Shown here one piece after another: positions 50,738 through 59,733 of a stretch of DNA of 64,000 nt. The notes beneath the pieces were generated by a model. The model was not told where the DNA came from. It was given only the letters and a program-made list of their open reading frames with translations, and made no database searches. The stretch spans positions 1-64,000 of the forward strand of contig CAVSBE010000003.1 of assembly GCA_963726135.1 (NCBI GenBank), given 5' to 3'. The stretch comes from Bog-473 sp963726135 (lineage in GTDB: Bacteria > Actinomycetota > Acidimicrobiia > Acidimicrobiales > RAAP-2). Made by a program: the position numbers and the translations under genes. The first letter of the stretch is position 1, and each line of letters opens with the position of its first letter.

Positions 50738-51598
50738 ATGGACATCGGAGCGATCTTTCCCCAGACCGAGGCCGGCGGCGACCGCGGCGCTGTTCGCGCC
50801 ATCGGGCAGGCTGTGGCAGAGCTCGGCTACACCCACCTGGCCGCCTACGACCACGTGCTCGGTGGGGACACTGCGGTGTTGGGCGACCTGGGTGGTCCCT
50901 ACACGATCGACGACCCCTTCCGCGAACCGCTCTTGATGTTCGCCTACCTGGCCGGCTGCACGAATCTGGCCTTCGCCACCTCCATCCTCATCGGGCCACA
51001 GCGCCAGACGGCGCTGCTGGCCAAGCAGGCCGCGGAGCTGGATCTGCTGTGCGGCGGCCGCTTCCGTCTCGGTCTCGGCATCGGATGGAACAAGCTCGAG
51101 TACGACGCGCTCGGTGTGCGGTTCGACGAGCGGGCGGCCGTTCTGGAGGAGCAGGTCGCGGTGCTGCGCGCGCTGTGGACGCAGCGGAGCGTCAGTGTCG
51201 ACGGGCGCTTTCACCACATCCGGGCGGCCGGGCTGGCACCCCTGCCAGTACAGCGCCCGATCCCGATCTGGATCGGTGGCCACGCCCCGGCGGCTCTGCG
51301 CAGGGTCGGGCGCGTCGCCGACGGCTGGTTCCCGATGGTCCGTCCCGGCGGTGGCCTCGAACGCGCACTCGAGATCATCCGCGAGGGGGCTGCCGAGGCG
51401 GGGCGCGACCTGTCCCATTTCGAATTCGAGGGGAGGCTCGAATACAGCACCCGGGACCACGACAAGATCGCCGAGCACGCCCGCCGATGGCGGGAGGCGG
51501 GGGCGAGCCACTTGTCCATCAACACCATGCACTCGGGCTTGACGAGCGTCGATGCGCACATCGCCGCGCTGGAGGAGATGGCATCGGTCCTGCTGTAG
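50738..51598 (+). CDS. LLM-class F420-dependent oxidoreductase
   Basis: 286 residues, MDIGAIFPQTEAGGDRGAVR. Landmarks are LGYTHLAAYDHVLG, LAKQAAELDLLCGGRFRLGLGIGWNKLEYDALG and IPIWIGGHAPAALRRVGRVADGWFP. This resembles the TIGR03619-like F420-binding subfamily. Substrate unknown. chrA follows 36 bases later on the same strand. Confidence 0.87.
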   Translation: MDIGAIFPQTEAGGDRGAVRAIGQAVAELGYTHLAAYDHVLGGDTAVLGDLGGPYTIDDPFREPLLMFAYLAGCTNLAFATSILIGPQRQTALLAKQAAELDLLCGGRFRLGLGIGWNKLEYDALGVRFDERAAVLEEQVAVLRALWTQRSVSVDGRFHHIRAAGLAPLPVQRPIPIWIGGHAPAALRRVGRVADGWFPMVRPGGGLERALEIIREGAAEAGRDLSHFEFEGRLEYSTRDHDKIAEHARRWREAGASHLSINTMHSGLTSVDAHIAALEEMASVLL

Positions 51599-51634
51599 CA
51601 GCGGTCGGGCGCCGGGGGCGTGCGAACATGAGGC

Positions 51635-52826
51635 ATGCCGGACGAGACGTCTCCGGACGAACCGACCCCGGACGCACGACCAGACGTCCCCCTCGCGACG
51701 ATCGCCAGGGAGTGGGGCCGCATCGGCTGTACCGGCTTCGGCGGTCCACCGACCCACATCGCCATGCTGCGCCGCCTGGCCGTCGAGCGCGAGGGATGGC
51801 TGGACGAGACCGAGTTCGAGGACGCCATCGCGGCGACGAACCTGCTCCCCGGTCCGGCGTCGACGCAGCTGGCCATCTTCTGCGCGTGGCGACTGCGCGG
51901 TCTGCCCGGCGCGCTCGTCGGGGGCGCCAGCTTCATCTGCCCCGGGCTCGCGGTGATCATCGGGCTGGCCGCAGTGTTCCTGGCCTCGAGCCCGCCCACT
52001 TGGATCAAGGGTGCTGCCCTCGGGGCCGGCGCGGCGGTGGCACCGGTTGCCCTCAATGCCGCGCTCGGCCTGATCCCGGCCAGCTGGCGCCGGACCGGCC
52101 CTGCCACGGCCAGGCGGGTGCGCTGGATCGTCTACGGCGTGCTCGGCGGCGTGGCGGCCGCGACAGTCGGCACCTTTCTCGTGCTCGTCCTCCTGGGGTG
52201 CGGGCTGGTGGAGGTTGCCCTCTCGGGAAGGGTGCAACCACCCGAGAAGCTCAAGGGCTTCGTGGCGGCGCCGCTGGGCGTCGTGGTGACCGGCGGGCTG
52301 GGTGCCTTGGCCTGGGTCGCCCTCAAGGTGGGCGCACTGTCGTTCGGAGGAGGCTTCGTGATCATTCCGCTCATGCAGGCCGACGCCGTGCACCACTACC
52401 ACTGGATGACGAACGCGCAGTTCCTCAATGCGGTTGCGCTCGGGCAGATCACTCCCGGGCCGGTCGTCCAAACGGTCGCTGTCGTCGGCTACGCAGCAGC
52501 CGGCGTCGGCGGCGCGTTGCTGGCGGCCCTCGTCGCGTTCTCGCCCTCGTTCCTGTTCATCGCCCTGGGGGCCCGGCACTTTGGCGCGTTGCGGACCAAC
52601 CGGGTCGCGCAGTCCTTCCTGGGCGGCGCCGGGCCGGCGGCGATCGGCGCGATCGCGGGCGCGTCCATCCCCCTCGCGACCGCCATATCGCACGTGTGGC
52701 AGGTGCTGATCCTGGCCGGTGCAGCTGGTCATGATCGTCGCGCTGCGGCGCAGCGTCGTGTTGACGCTCGTCGGCGCCGGGGTCATCGGCGCGGTCGCGG
52801 CGGCGCTCGGGGCGCCCGTCGGTTGA
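51635..52826 (+). CDS. chrA: Chromate transporter ChrA, one-base frameshift near the end
   Basis: Two-domain CHR transporter of about 396 residues with roughly ten membrane segments. Domain 1 has CTGFGGPPTHIAM and NLLPGPASTQLA. Domain 2 has GALSFGGGFVIIPLMQ and GQITPGPVVQTV. The family is known for chromate efflux, but natural substrates are often unclear. The last membrane helix is displaced by one extra base near 52721-52726. Removing the A gives LAGALVMIVALRRSVVL and a stop at 52826. Confidence 0.9.
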
Positions 52827-52885
52827 CGTCAGGAAAGCTCGGGAAGTGGCCGTCGTGAGCCCGGAGGGTCGCCTGGCCGCCAGAG

Positions 52886-53842
52886 CTACCCGGAGGCCGT
52901 ATCTCCATCGGGAGCGAGGGCGGCGCGCAGACCCTCGCGCCAATCGGGGTACCGCGGTGTCCAGCCGAGCTCCGTCCGGGCCCGACGGTTGGAGACCGCC
53001 GGCTGGTCGCACATGAGATAGGTCAGGAACTTCCCGGCCGCGACGCTGGCAACCGCTTCAGGCAGGTGGCGCGGCGGTTTGACGCCGAGTAGCTCGGCCA
53101 CGAACAGCGTCCACTCCGACGCCCGGGCGGGCACGTCGTCGACGACGTTGAACACGCCGACGGGACCATCGAGCGAGGCCACGGTGGCCGCTGCGGCGTC
53201 GTCGATGTGCACGAGCCCGAAGAGCCCGCCGCCGTCGCCGGGAATCGGCAGGCGGCGCTTGGCGATCATGGAGGTGTAGAGGCCGCCGGGCGCGAAGTAG
53301 GTGCCCGGGCCGTAGAAGGAGCCGTAGCGCAGCACGACACCCTCGACGGCGCGGTCGCCGAGGGTGACCGACTCGAGGGACGCGAGGGATCCCGTGAGCT
53401 TGCCGATCTGACCCGGGGCGTCGGTCCACAGCGGGTCGGACTCGGTGCGCGTCCCCGGGCCGGGGCGGTAGGCGAAGGAGATGCTCTGGGCCACGACCCG
53501 GCGGACACCGGCGGCGCGGGCGGCGGCGACAAGCGTTCCCGAGACCTCGCGACGCAGGCGGCTGGTCACCTCGAAGCCACGCTTGACCGCCCAAGGATTG
53601 GCGGACTGGGCCAGGCTGGTCAAATGGTTGACCAGCACCTCGGGTCTCGCTGCCTGCACGGCGCGAGTCACACCTTCAGCGTCGAAGGCATCGCCCACCG
53701 CTGCGACGACGCCGGGGGCACCGAGGGCGGCGATCCTGCCCTCGCTGCGTGAGAATACGGTGACCTCATGCCCGGCATCGACAAGGGCGTGTACCAGGGG
53801 GCGCCCGATGGCGCCGGTGCCCCCAGCGACAAAGACGCGCAC
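52886..53842 (-). CDS. NAD-dependent epimerase/dehydratase
   Basis: 318 residues from the GTG at 53842. Extended SDR fold: nucleotide site VFVAGGTGAIGRPLV, active-site region QSISFAYRPGPG (Tyr but the usual YxxxK is not obvious), then LRYGSFYGPGTYFAPGG and LVHIDDAAAATVASL. Substrate unknown. The unclear YxxxK means it may be an atypical SDR with a binding or reductase role. Confidence 0.85.
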   Translation of the reverse strand: MRVFVAGGTGAIGRPLVHALVDAGHEVTVFSRSEGRIAALGAPGVVAAVGDAFDAEGVTRAVQAARPEVLVNHLTSLAQSANPWAVKRGFEVTSRLRREVSGTLVAAARAAGVRRVVAQSISFAYRPGPGTRTESDPLWTDAPGQIGKLTGSLASLESVTLGDRAVEGVVLRYGSFYGPGTYFAPGGLYTSMIAKRRLPIPGDGGGLFGLVHIDDAAAATVASLDGPVGVFNVVDDVPARASEWTLFVAELLGVKPPRHLPEAVASVAAGKFLTYLMCDQPAVSNRRARTELGWTPRYPDWREGLRAALAPDGDTASG

Positions 53843-53896
53843 GACCCCGAGGCTACGCGTGCCGGCGGCGAGCCGCCCCTTTGGCAGGATGGGTAG

Positions 53897-54772
53897 GTGA
53901 GCGAGTACAGCGGCTACCCCGGTGCGCCGCCCGGGTGGTACCCGGACCCGGCCGGTGGCCCAGGGCAGCGCTGGTGGGACGGGTACGCCTGGACCGAGGC
54001 AACGGTCCTGCCCCAGCACCCGCCACCACCACCCTGGGCGGGCGCGCCGCCGCCCCAAGGGCCGGCATCACAGGTGGCGCCGTGGGTCGCGGCATCGGAG
54101 CGGCTGAACACCTTCAACACGAGCCGGGTGGTGGACGACGAGCAGCGCCTCGTGCGGATGGCGCGCGTCGCCGTCGTCATGCCGGCCATCTACTACCTCG
54201 TCACCCTTGTCCTGCAGCGGGTGAACGCCAACCAGTTGCGGGCCATCGGCCACCAGTTCCGAGTGGACTGGCACGATGCGCAAAACGGCATCACGCCGCC
54301 GCCCTATCACGGCCCCAGCGGGTACAACCCGGGCAACGTCATCGTCGGCTTGCTGACCGTCGGCGCGGTGATCGTGGCCTGCATCTGGCAGCACCGGGCG
54401 GCGTCCGCCGGAAAGGCGCTCGGGATCCCATCGCGCCGATCCCCTGCCTGGGGGGTCGGTTCGTGGTTCGTCCCGGTGGTCAGCCTTTGGGTGCCGTACT
54501 CCGCGATCCGTGACTGCCTCCCGCCGGACGACCCCAACCGGCGGCGCGTGCTGCACTGGTGGATCGCGTGGCTCGCCGCCGCCTTCCTCAGCGCGGCCGC
54601 CGGCGCCTGCGCGCTGTTCTCGACGGGTGCCGCGCTGGTGGTCTCGGTCCCCGCCGCTCTGGCCTGCCTCGCCGTCATCGCCTGGGCACCGGGGATCGTG
54701 ACGGCCATTGCGTCGGCCCACCGGGAGGCGATGTCCCGCACGACCCAGGACGCCGGGGCACTGCAGGCCTGA
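53897..54772 (+). CDS. DUF2510 and DUF4328 membrane protein
   Basis: 291 residues, GTG start. An N-terminal DUF2510 motif (PPGWYPDPAGGPGQRWWDGYAWT) is followed by a Pro-rich linker and a DUF4328-type membrane region with about five segments (from VAVVMPAIYYLVTLVL on) containing SWFVPVVSLWVPYSAIRD. Such proteins are common in actinobacteria, function unknown. The pst operon begins about 220 bases downstream. Confidence 0.83.
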   Translation: MSEYSGYPGAPPGWYPDPAGGPGQRWWDGYAWTEATVLPQHPPPPPWAGAPPPQGPASQVAPWVAASERLNTFNTSRVVDDEQRLVRMARVAVVMPAIYYLVTLVLQRVNANQLRAIGHQFRVDWHDAQNGITPPPYHGPSGYNPGNVIVGLLTVGAVIVACIWQHRAASAGKALGIPSRRSPAWGVGSWFVPVVSLWVPYSAIRDCLPPDDPNRRRVLHWWIAWLAAAFLSAAAGACALFSTGAALVVSVPAALACLAVIAWAPGIVTAIASAHREAMSRTTQDAGALQA

Positions 54773-54840
54773 GCCCGCACGAGACTGGTCGGGAAAAACC
54801 GGACTCCCTGACAAACTATTCATCCGGAGATTGCGCTCCT

Positions 54841-54876
54841 GTTGCCGGACGTTCACCTGGCCTGGCTACGTTCCAC
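54841..54876 (+). promoter_or_regulatory. Possible PHO box upstream of pstB
   Basis: Three GTT-started heptamers lie in a row: GTTGCCG (54841), GTTCACC (54851) and GTTCCAC (54870). In Streptomyces and relatives PhoP binds direct repeats close to GTTCACC spaced by 11 bases. The spacing here is 10 and 19, so the match is only partial. Position, about 120 bases before pstB, fits. Confidence 0.3.
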
Positions 54877-54996
54877 GTAGTGGATGACGGAGAAACCGCC
54901 CAAGCTCGTAACGAACTCGTTACGACCGACGATCGATCCGGTATCGACGAGGCTCTCAAGGCTCTCGACCCTGACTCGTCGCGGCCGGAGGACGTC

Positions 54997-55740
54997 ATGG
55001 AGTCGACCGACTTGAAGCTCAGCTTCTCGGGTCGCACGGTCCTCCACGACATCAACGTGTCGATCAAGCGCGGGGCCATCACCGCGCTGATCGGACCGAC
55101 CGGATCGGGCAAGTCCACCTTCTTGCGCACGCTCAACCGGTTGAACGACCGGGTGCCCGGGTTCGGGCGCACCGGTGACGTCCACCTCGACAAGGTGAGC
55201 CTCTGGGATCAGGGCGTCGACCTCCTCGCCCTGCGCCGCCGCATCGGCATGCTGTTCCAACGTCCGAACCCATTCCCGATGTCGATCAAGGACAACGTGG
55301 TGGCCGGCGTCAAGGCGCACCGCATCGCCAAGGGAAAGCAGCTCGATGTCGTCTGCGAGCGCCGGCTCAGGGAGGTCGGCCTGTGGGACATGGTCAAGGA
55401 CCGCCTGAACGACTCGCCCTTCCGGCTCTCCGGCGGGCAGCAGCAGCTGCTCTGCCTCGCACGCGCCCTCGCGGTGGGTCCCGAGGTGCTCCTGCTCGAC
55501 GAGCCGACGTCGGCGCTCGACCCGGTGACCACGGAGTCGATCGAGGCGCTACTCAGAACGCTGACGCCCGCGCTCACCCTGATCGTGGTGACGCACAACC
55601 TGGGCCAGGCGGTGCGCGTGTCGGATTACACGATGTTCCTCTACCAAGGGCAGCTCATGGAGTATGGCCCGACCGAGGAGCTGTTCAACCACCCCAAGCA
55701 ACCCGACACCGAGCGCTACGTCACGGGACGGATGGGGTAG
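54997..55740 (+). CDS. pstB: Phosphate ABC transporter ATP-binding protein
   Basis: 247 residues from the ATG at 54997 (GGAGG 5 bases upstream). An in-frame GTG at 54880 is less likely. Walker A is GPTGSGKST, Q-loop FQRPNPFPMSI, signature LSGGQQQ, Walker B LLLDEPTSALDP and H-loop VVTHNLGQA. The NPFPMSI segment is typical of PstB. It drives phosphate import with PstSCA. It comes first in the operon here, while pstSCAB is the common order. Confidence 0.95.
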   Translation: MESTDLKLSFSGRTVLHDINVSIKRGAITALIGPTGSGKSTFLRTLNRLNDRVPGFGRTGDVHLDKVSLWDQGVDLLALRRRIGMLFQRPNPFPMSIKDNVVAGVKAHRIAKGKQLDVVCERRLREVGLWDMVKDRLNDSPFRLSGGQQQLLCLARALAVGPEVLLLDEPTSALDPVTTESIEALLRTLTPALTLIVVTHNLGQAVRVSDYTMFLYQGQLMEYGPTEELFNHPKQPDTERYVTGRMG

Positions 55741-55853
55741 GGGCGCGGCCGCACCGACAGCGACATGCCTCAGCACCCATGAGCGAGATGGTCACCACCC
55801 ATTCAGCCATAGGTCACAAGCACACACCAATCACACTCACAAGGAGAGAACCT

Positions 55854-56981
55854 GTGAAGACAATGATGCGCGCAGCCCGATTCAAGCGGGGAGCGATCGT
55901 CGCCGCTGCGGCGGGGCTCGCGTTGAGCTCGGTCGTGATCAGCTCGGCCGCCTCGGCGGCCAGTGTCAAGCTGCCCAGCAGCGGCGTGGAGACGCCCCCG
56001 GGCGGCACCGTGACCGAGACCGGCAGCACCCTGATGTACCCACTCTTCAACCTGTGGGCGGGCGGGTTCAACGAGAAATACCCGAGTGTGACCATTCAGA
56101 CGGCGGGGACAGGATCGGGCACCGGGATCTCGGAGGCCGCGAACGGCACGATCGACATCGGCGCCTCGGACGCCTATCTCTCGCCCAGCGTGGCATCGGC
56201 CAGCCCGCACCTGCTGAACATCCCGCTGGCGATCTCGTCCCAAATCGTGGCGTACAACATCCCGGGGGTCCTCTCGCACCTCAAGCTGAGCGGCAAGGTC
56301 CTCTCGGAGATCTACCAGGGGCAGATCACCAAGTGGAACGACTCGGCGATCGCGAGCGCGAACCCCGGCGTCACCCTGCCCGCCACGCCGATCGTCACGC
56401 TGCACCGCTCCGACAGCAGCGGCGACACCTTCCTCTTCACCCAGTACCTCTCGAAGGCCGACGCCTCCGGCTGGGGCGCGAAGATCGGCTACAACACCAC
56501 CGTTCCGTGGCCGGCTGCGCCCGGCGCACTCGGTGAGACGGGGAACTCGGGCATGGTGTCGGGTTGCAAGGCCACGCCGGGCTGCATCGCCTACGTCGGC
56601 ATCAGCTACCTGACCCAGAGCCTGCAGGCCGGCCTCGGGTACGCCGCCCTCGGCAACGCGAAAGGCCAGTATGAGGTGCCCACCCAGGCGACAATCGCCG
56701 CCGAGGCCGCCGGGTTCCTGAAGAAGACCCCGGCCAACGGCACGATCTCGCTGATCTACGGCAACATCCCCGGTGGCTACCCGATCGTCAACTACGAGTA
56801 CGCCATCGTCTCGAACCAGCAGTCGAGCAGCTCGACGGCGAAGACCATCCGCTCCGTGCTGGAGTGGTCGGTCAACAAGAACTACGGCAACAACTCATCG
56901 TACCTGTCCCAGGTCAACTTCCAGCCCCTGCCCTCCAAGGTCGTGGCGCAGTCGCTGAAGCAGATCCTGAGCATCAAGTAG
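55854..56981 (+). CDS. pstS: Phosphate-binding protein PstS
   Basis: 375 residues. GTG start with AAGGAGAG upstream. A signal sequence (residues 1-36, hydrophobic IVAAAAGLALSSVVISSAASA) ends with an Ala-X-Ala site and no lipobox. Thus it is exported, but anchoring is unclear. Phosphate-binding segments are ETGSTLMYPLFNLW, GTGSGTGISEAANG, ASDAYLSP and HRSDSSGDTFLFTQYLS. It captures phosphate outside the membrane. Confidence 0.95.
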   Translation: MKTMMRAARFKRGAIVAAAAGLALSSVVISSAASAASVKLPSSGVETPPGGTVTETGSTLMYPLFNLWAGGFNEKYPSVTIQTAGTGSGTGISEAANGTIDIGASDAYLSPSVASASPHLLNIPLAISSQIVAYNIPGVLSHLKLSGKVLSEIYQGQITKWNDSAIASANPGVTLPATPIVTLHRSDSSGDTFLFTQYLSKADASGWGAKIGYNTTVPWPAAPGALGETGNSGMVSGCKATPGCIAYVGISYLTQSLQAGLGYAALGNAKGQYEVPTQATIAAEAAGFLKKTPANGTISLIYGNIPGGYPIVNYEYAIVSNQQSSSSTAKTIRSVLEWSVNKNYGNNSSYLSQVNFQPLPSKVVAQSLKQILSIK

Positions 56982-58069
56982 TGGCATCCGTTGGCGGCGT
57001 GGCGGGGAGCATCCCCGCCACGCCGCACACGGAGTCAATAGGAGGGCCCCCACTCCCAAAGCGACTGGGGCGCTTTGCCCGCAACAACGAGGAGCGGGTC
57101 TGGCGCGGATCGGCGTGGATCGCCGTCGTGCTGCCCCTGGCTGCGCTGGTGTTCGCGGTCACCGTCCTGGCCGTCAAGGCCTGGCCGGCCATCCGCGTCA
57201 ACGGCTGGTACTTCCTCTACGGCCGCAACTGGACCGAAGGCAGCGGCTACGGCGCGGTCGTGCACACCGACGGGGTGGCACATCCGATGGGGGCCCAGTA
57301 CGGCGCCTGGGCCATCCTCTGGGGCACCCTGGTGTCGTCGCTCATTGCCATCGTGATCGCGCTGCCGCTCTCCATCGGGGCGGCTTTCGCACTGACCGAA
57401 CGCTTGCCGGCCTGGATCTCGCGGCCGCTGGGGTTCGCCATCGAGATCCTCGCGGGCATCCCGAGCGTCGTGATCGGCCTGTGGGGGATCCTCACCTTCG
57501 GTCCCTGGCTGGCCCATCATGTCTACCCGATCATCGCCGACCACGCGCCCAACGTCCCGGTGCTCCGCTACTTCCGGAACCCGGTGGGGGGGGGCGAGGG
57601 TCTGCTTTCGGCCGGCATCGTCCTCGCCCTCATGATCGTGCCGATCATCACCTCGACCACCCGCGACCTCTTCACGTCGGTGCCCCCGCTCCCCAAGGAG
57701 GGGGCATCGGCCCTGGGCATGACCGACTGGGAGGTGGCCAACAAGGTCACCCTGCCCTGGGTGCGATCGGGGATCATCGGCGCCACCGTGCTCGGGCTCG
57801 GCCGGGCGCTCGGGGAGACGATCGCGATCGTCATGATCGGCGGGGCCGTCCTGCGTATCCCGATCAACATCTACCAGCCGTTCACCACGGTGGCCGCCAC
57901 CATCCTCACCCAGCTCGACGGCGCATTCACCGACGGCACCGGCTTCGCGGTGGCAACCCTGGCCGAGCTGGCCCTCGTCCTGGCGGTGATCTCGGTCGCC
58001 GTCAACCTGATCGCTCGGCTCATCATCACCCGGACGGGTCGCATCGGTGGGCCAGTGGGGGGGGCCTGA
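56981..58069 (+). CDS. pstC: Phosphate ABC transporter permease PstC
   Basis: 362 residues by the GTG at 56981 that overlaps the pstS stop (TAGTG). This start would be translated through a strong hairpin and gives a poor N-terminus. The conserved protein begins at about PKRLGRFARNNEERVWR (57056), with AGGAGG at 57040-57045 but no ordinary start codon in the right place. The true start is therefore open. Six membrane segments and the permease loop EGASALGMTDWEVANKVTLP are clear. Confidence 0.88.
   Translation: MASVGGVAGSIPATPHTESIGGPPLPKRLGRFARNNEERVWRGSAWIAVVLPLAALVFAVTVLAVKAWPAIRVNGWYFLYGRNWTEGSGYGAVVHTDGVAHPMGAQYGAWAILWGTLVSSLIAIVIALPLSIGAAFALTERLPAWISRPLGFAIEILAGIPSVVIGLWGILTFGPWLAHHVYPIIADHAPNVPVLRYFRNPVGGGEGLLSAGIVLALMIVPIITSTTRDLFTSVPPLPKEGASALGMTDWEVANKVTLPWVRSGIIGATVLGLGRALGETIAIVMIGGAVLRIPINIYQPFTTVAATILTQLDGAFTDGTGFAVATLAELALVLAVISVAVNLIARLIITRTGRIGGPVGGA
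56997..57023 (+). promoter_or_regulatory. Perfect hairpin between pstS and pstC
   Basis: GCGTGGCGGGG, loop AGCAT, CCCCGCCACGC: an 11-bp stem with no mismatch, 15 bases after the pstS stop. No T-run follows. Hairpins after the binding-protein gene often protect the upstream mRNA or reduce transcription of the permeases, giving excess binding protein. That role is inferred. Confidence 0.7.
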
Positions 58070-59022
58070 TGGCGTCGACGTCGCTCTCCGCCGGCGCTTC
58101 CACGAAGCGGCGTCGCGTCTCGACCATCACGTGGCGGGTGCTGACCTATGTGGCGCTCGTCCTGATCATGGCGCCGGCGGCCTGGCTGCTCTTCGGCGTT
58201 CTCGCCCGCGCCCTGCCGCACTGGCGCTGGAGCGTCCTGTGGACGACGCTGACCCCGACGGGGGGCGGGCTGCGGGACCAGATCCTGGGCACCCTGATCC
58301 TGATGCTCGGCGTCTTCATCGTCGCCGGGACCATCGGCGTGCTGGCGGGCATCCACCTGGCCGAACTCGCCCGCCCCCGTCGGCGCAGCAGAAAGGCCAC
58401 CGGGGGGCCCCTGCGGACTGCGTCCGACATCCTGGCGGGCTTCCCGTCGATCGTGCTGGGCTACGTCGGGTACGTGGCGCTCGTCGTGGGCCTGGGGTGG
58501 GGCTTCTCGCTCCTGCCGGCGGTCATCATCCTGTCCATCATGGTCATCCCCTACATCGCCAAGACGACGGAGAGCTCGTTGCGCCAGGTCCCGACGGGCT
58601 ACCGGGAGGGGGCGGAGGCGCTCGGGATGTCGATGGGCTACGGCCTGCGCAAGGTCATCCTCAAGAGCGCGCTGCCCGGCATCGTCACCGGGCTCCTCCT
58701 GGCTCTGGCCATTGCGTGCGGCGAGACCGCGCCGCTCATCTACACCGCGGGGTTCTCCAACACGCTGCCCCACGCGCTCACGGGGAGCCAGTTCCCCTAC
58801 CTGACCTACGTCGTGTTCACGTTCTACAACGACCCCTCGACGCAGAAGAACTACCTGTCCTACGACGCCGCGCTGATCCTCGTCGTCATCGTCTTGCTCC
58901 TCCTCGTGTCGACCCGCGTCATCGTTTCGCGCACCCAGCGCAACGCCGAGGGCGCCCGTGGTGCCCGGCGTTCGAGGCGGCGTCTCGCACCGGAGCCAGA
59001 TCTGACCACGCCCGGGACCTAG
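58069..59022 (+). CDS. pstA: Phosphate ABC transporter permease PstA
   Basis: 317 residues with six membrane segments. ATG overlaps the pstC stop (TGATG). Family landmarks are GFPSIVLGYVGYVALVV, the cytoplasmic loop EGAEALGMSMGYGLRKVILKSALPG, and ACGETAPLIYTAGFSN. The C-terminus is strongly basic (RGARRSRRR). Last gene of pstBSCA. Confidence 0.94.
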   Translation: MASTSLSAGASTKRRRVSTITWRVLTYVALVLIMAPAAWLLFGVLARALPHWRWSVLWTTLTPTGGGLRDQILGTLILMLGVFIVAGTIGVLAGIHLAELARPRRRSRKATGGPLRTASDILAGFPSIVLGYVGYVALVVGLGWGFSLLPAVIILSIMVIPYIAKTTESSLRQVPTGYREGAEALGMSMGYGLRKVILKSALPGIVTGLLLALAIACGETAPLIYTAGFSNTLPHALTGSQFPYLTYVVFTFYNDPSTQKNYLSYDAALILVVIVLLLLVSTRVIVSRTQRNAEGARGARRSRRRLAPEPDLTTPGT

Positions 59023-59110
59023 GCGAGCCGGGGTGTCGCTCGTTTGTGGTGGCCGGAACGCCAGCACGTAAGGTGGCGTTGGGCGCACCCGGGCGAGCCA
59101 AGGAGGCACA

Positions 59111-59677
59111 GTGAGCGCAGGACCGGAATGGGGGCCCCTGGCCCGCCTGGCCGGGATCTGGGAGGGCGAGCAGGGCGAGGACCTCGCCTACGCCAATGAC
59201 AGGGGGGAGCTGGGCCTGACCCCCTACCGTGAGCACATCGACTTCAAGCCCTTCGGACCGGTCGAGAACGGGAGCCAGGTGCTCTACGGCCTCGACTACC
59301 GCATGGCCGCCTGGCGGGGCGTCGAGGAGAGCCCGTTCCACACCGAGGTCGGCTACTGGATGTGGGACGCCCGCGACGGCGAGGTCGTCCGCTGCTTCCT
59401 CATCCCGCGGGGCTCGGCCATCGTCGCCGGGGGCATTGTGGCGCCGGATGCGACCACATTCAATCTTCAGGCGAGCGTCGGCAACCAGACCTACGGAATC
59501 CTCTCGAACAATTGGCTGGACAAAAACGCCCAGTCCGTCCGATACGAGGTGACCATCGACACCAGTGTGGAAGGCGAGTTCACCTACTTCGAGACGACGG
59601 TGATCCATCACGCCAGGATGCCCGAACAGGTCATCCACACAGACCGCAACACACTCAAGCGGATCGCCGACGCCTAG
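59111..59677 (+). CDS. FABP-like / nitrobindin-type beta-barrel protein
   Basis: 188 residues with alternating strands and the start LARLAGIWEGEQGEDLAYA, resembling the DUF1794/THAP4-like heme-binding barrel family (nitrobindin). The YWMWDARDGEVVRCFLIPRG strand pair fits. The C-terminal His that binds heme in nitrobindins cannot be placed surely (candidates in VIHHARMPEQVIH). Function unknown. Confidence 0.7.
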   Translation: MSAGPEWGPLARLAGIWEGEQGEDLAYANDRGELGLTPYREHIDFKPFGPVENGSQVLYGLDYRMAAWRGVEESPFHTEVGYWMWDARDGEVVRCFLIPRGSAIVAGGIVAPDATTFNLQASVGNQTYGILSNNWLDKNAQSVRYEVTIDTSVEGEFTYFETTVIHHARMPEQVIHTDRNTLKRIADA

Positions 59678-59733
59678 GAACGCCCGGTAGGGTCGCGCCG
59701 GCGGGTGCCCGCCGAGGCCGCAGGAGGCACGTC

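Noticed and set aside
50378..52786. 800-codon minus-strand frame across the LLM and chrA genes
   Set aside because: Opposite two well-supported plus-strand genes and without any motif.
57056..58069. pstC starting at a CTG or other rare codon after the AGGAGG
   Set aside because: The only in-frame CTG (57065) is too far from the ribosome site to support. Start left open instead.
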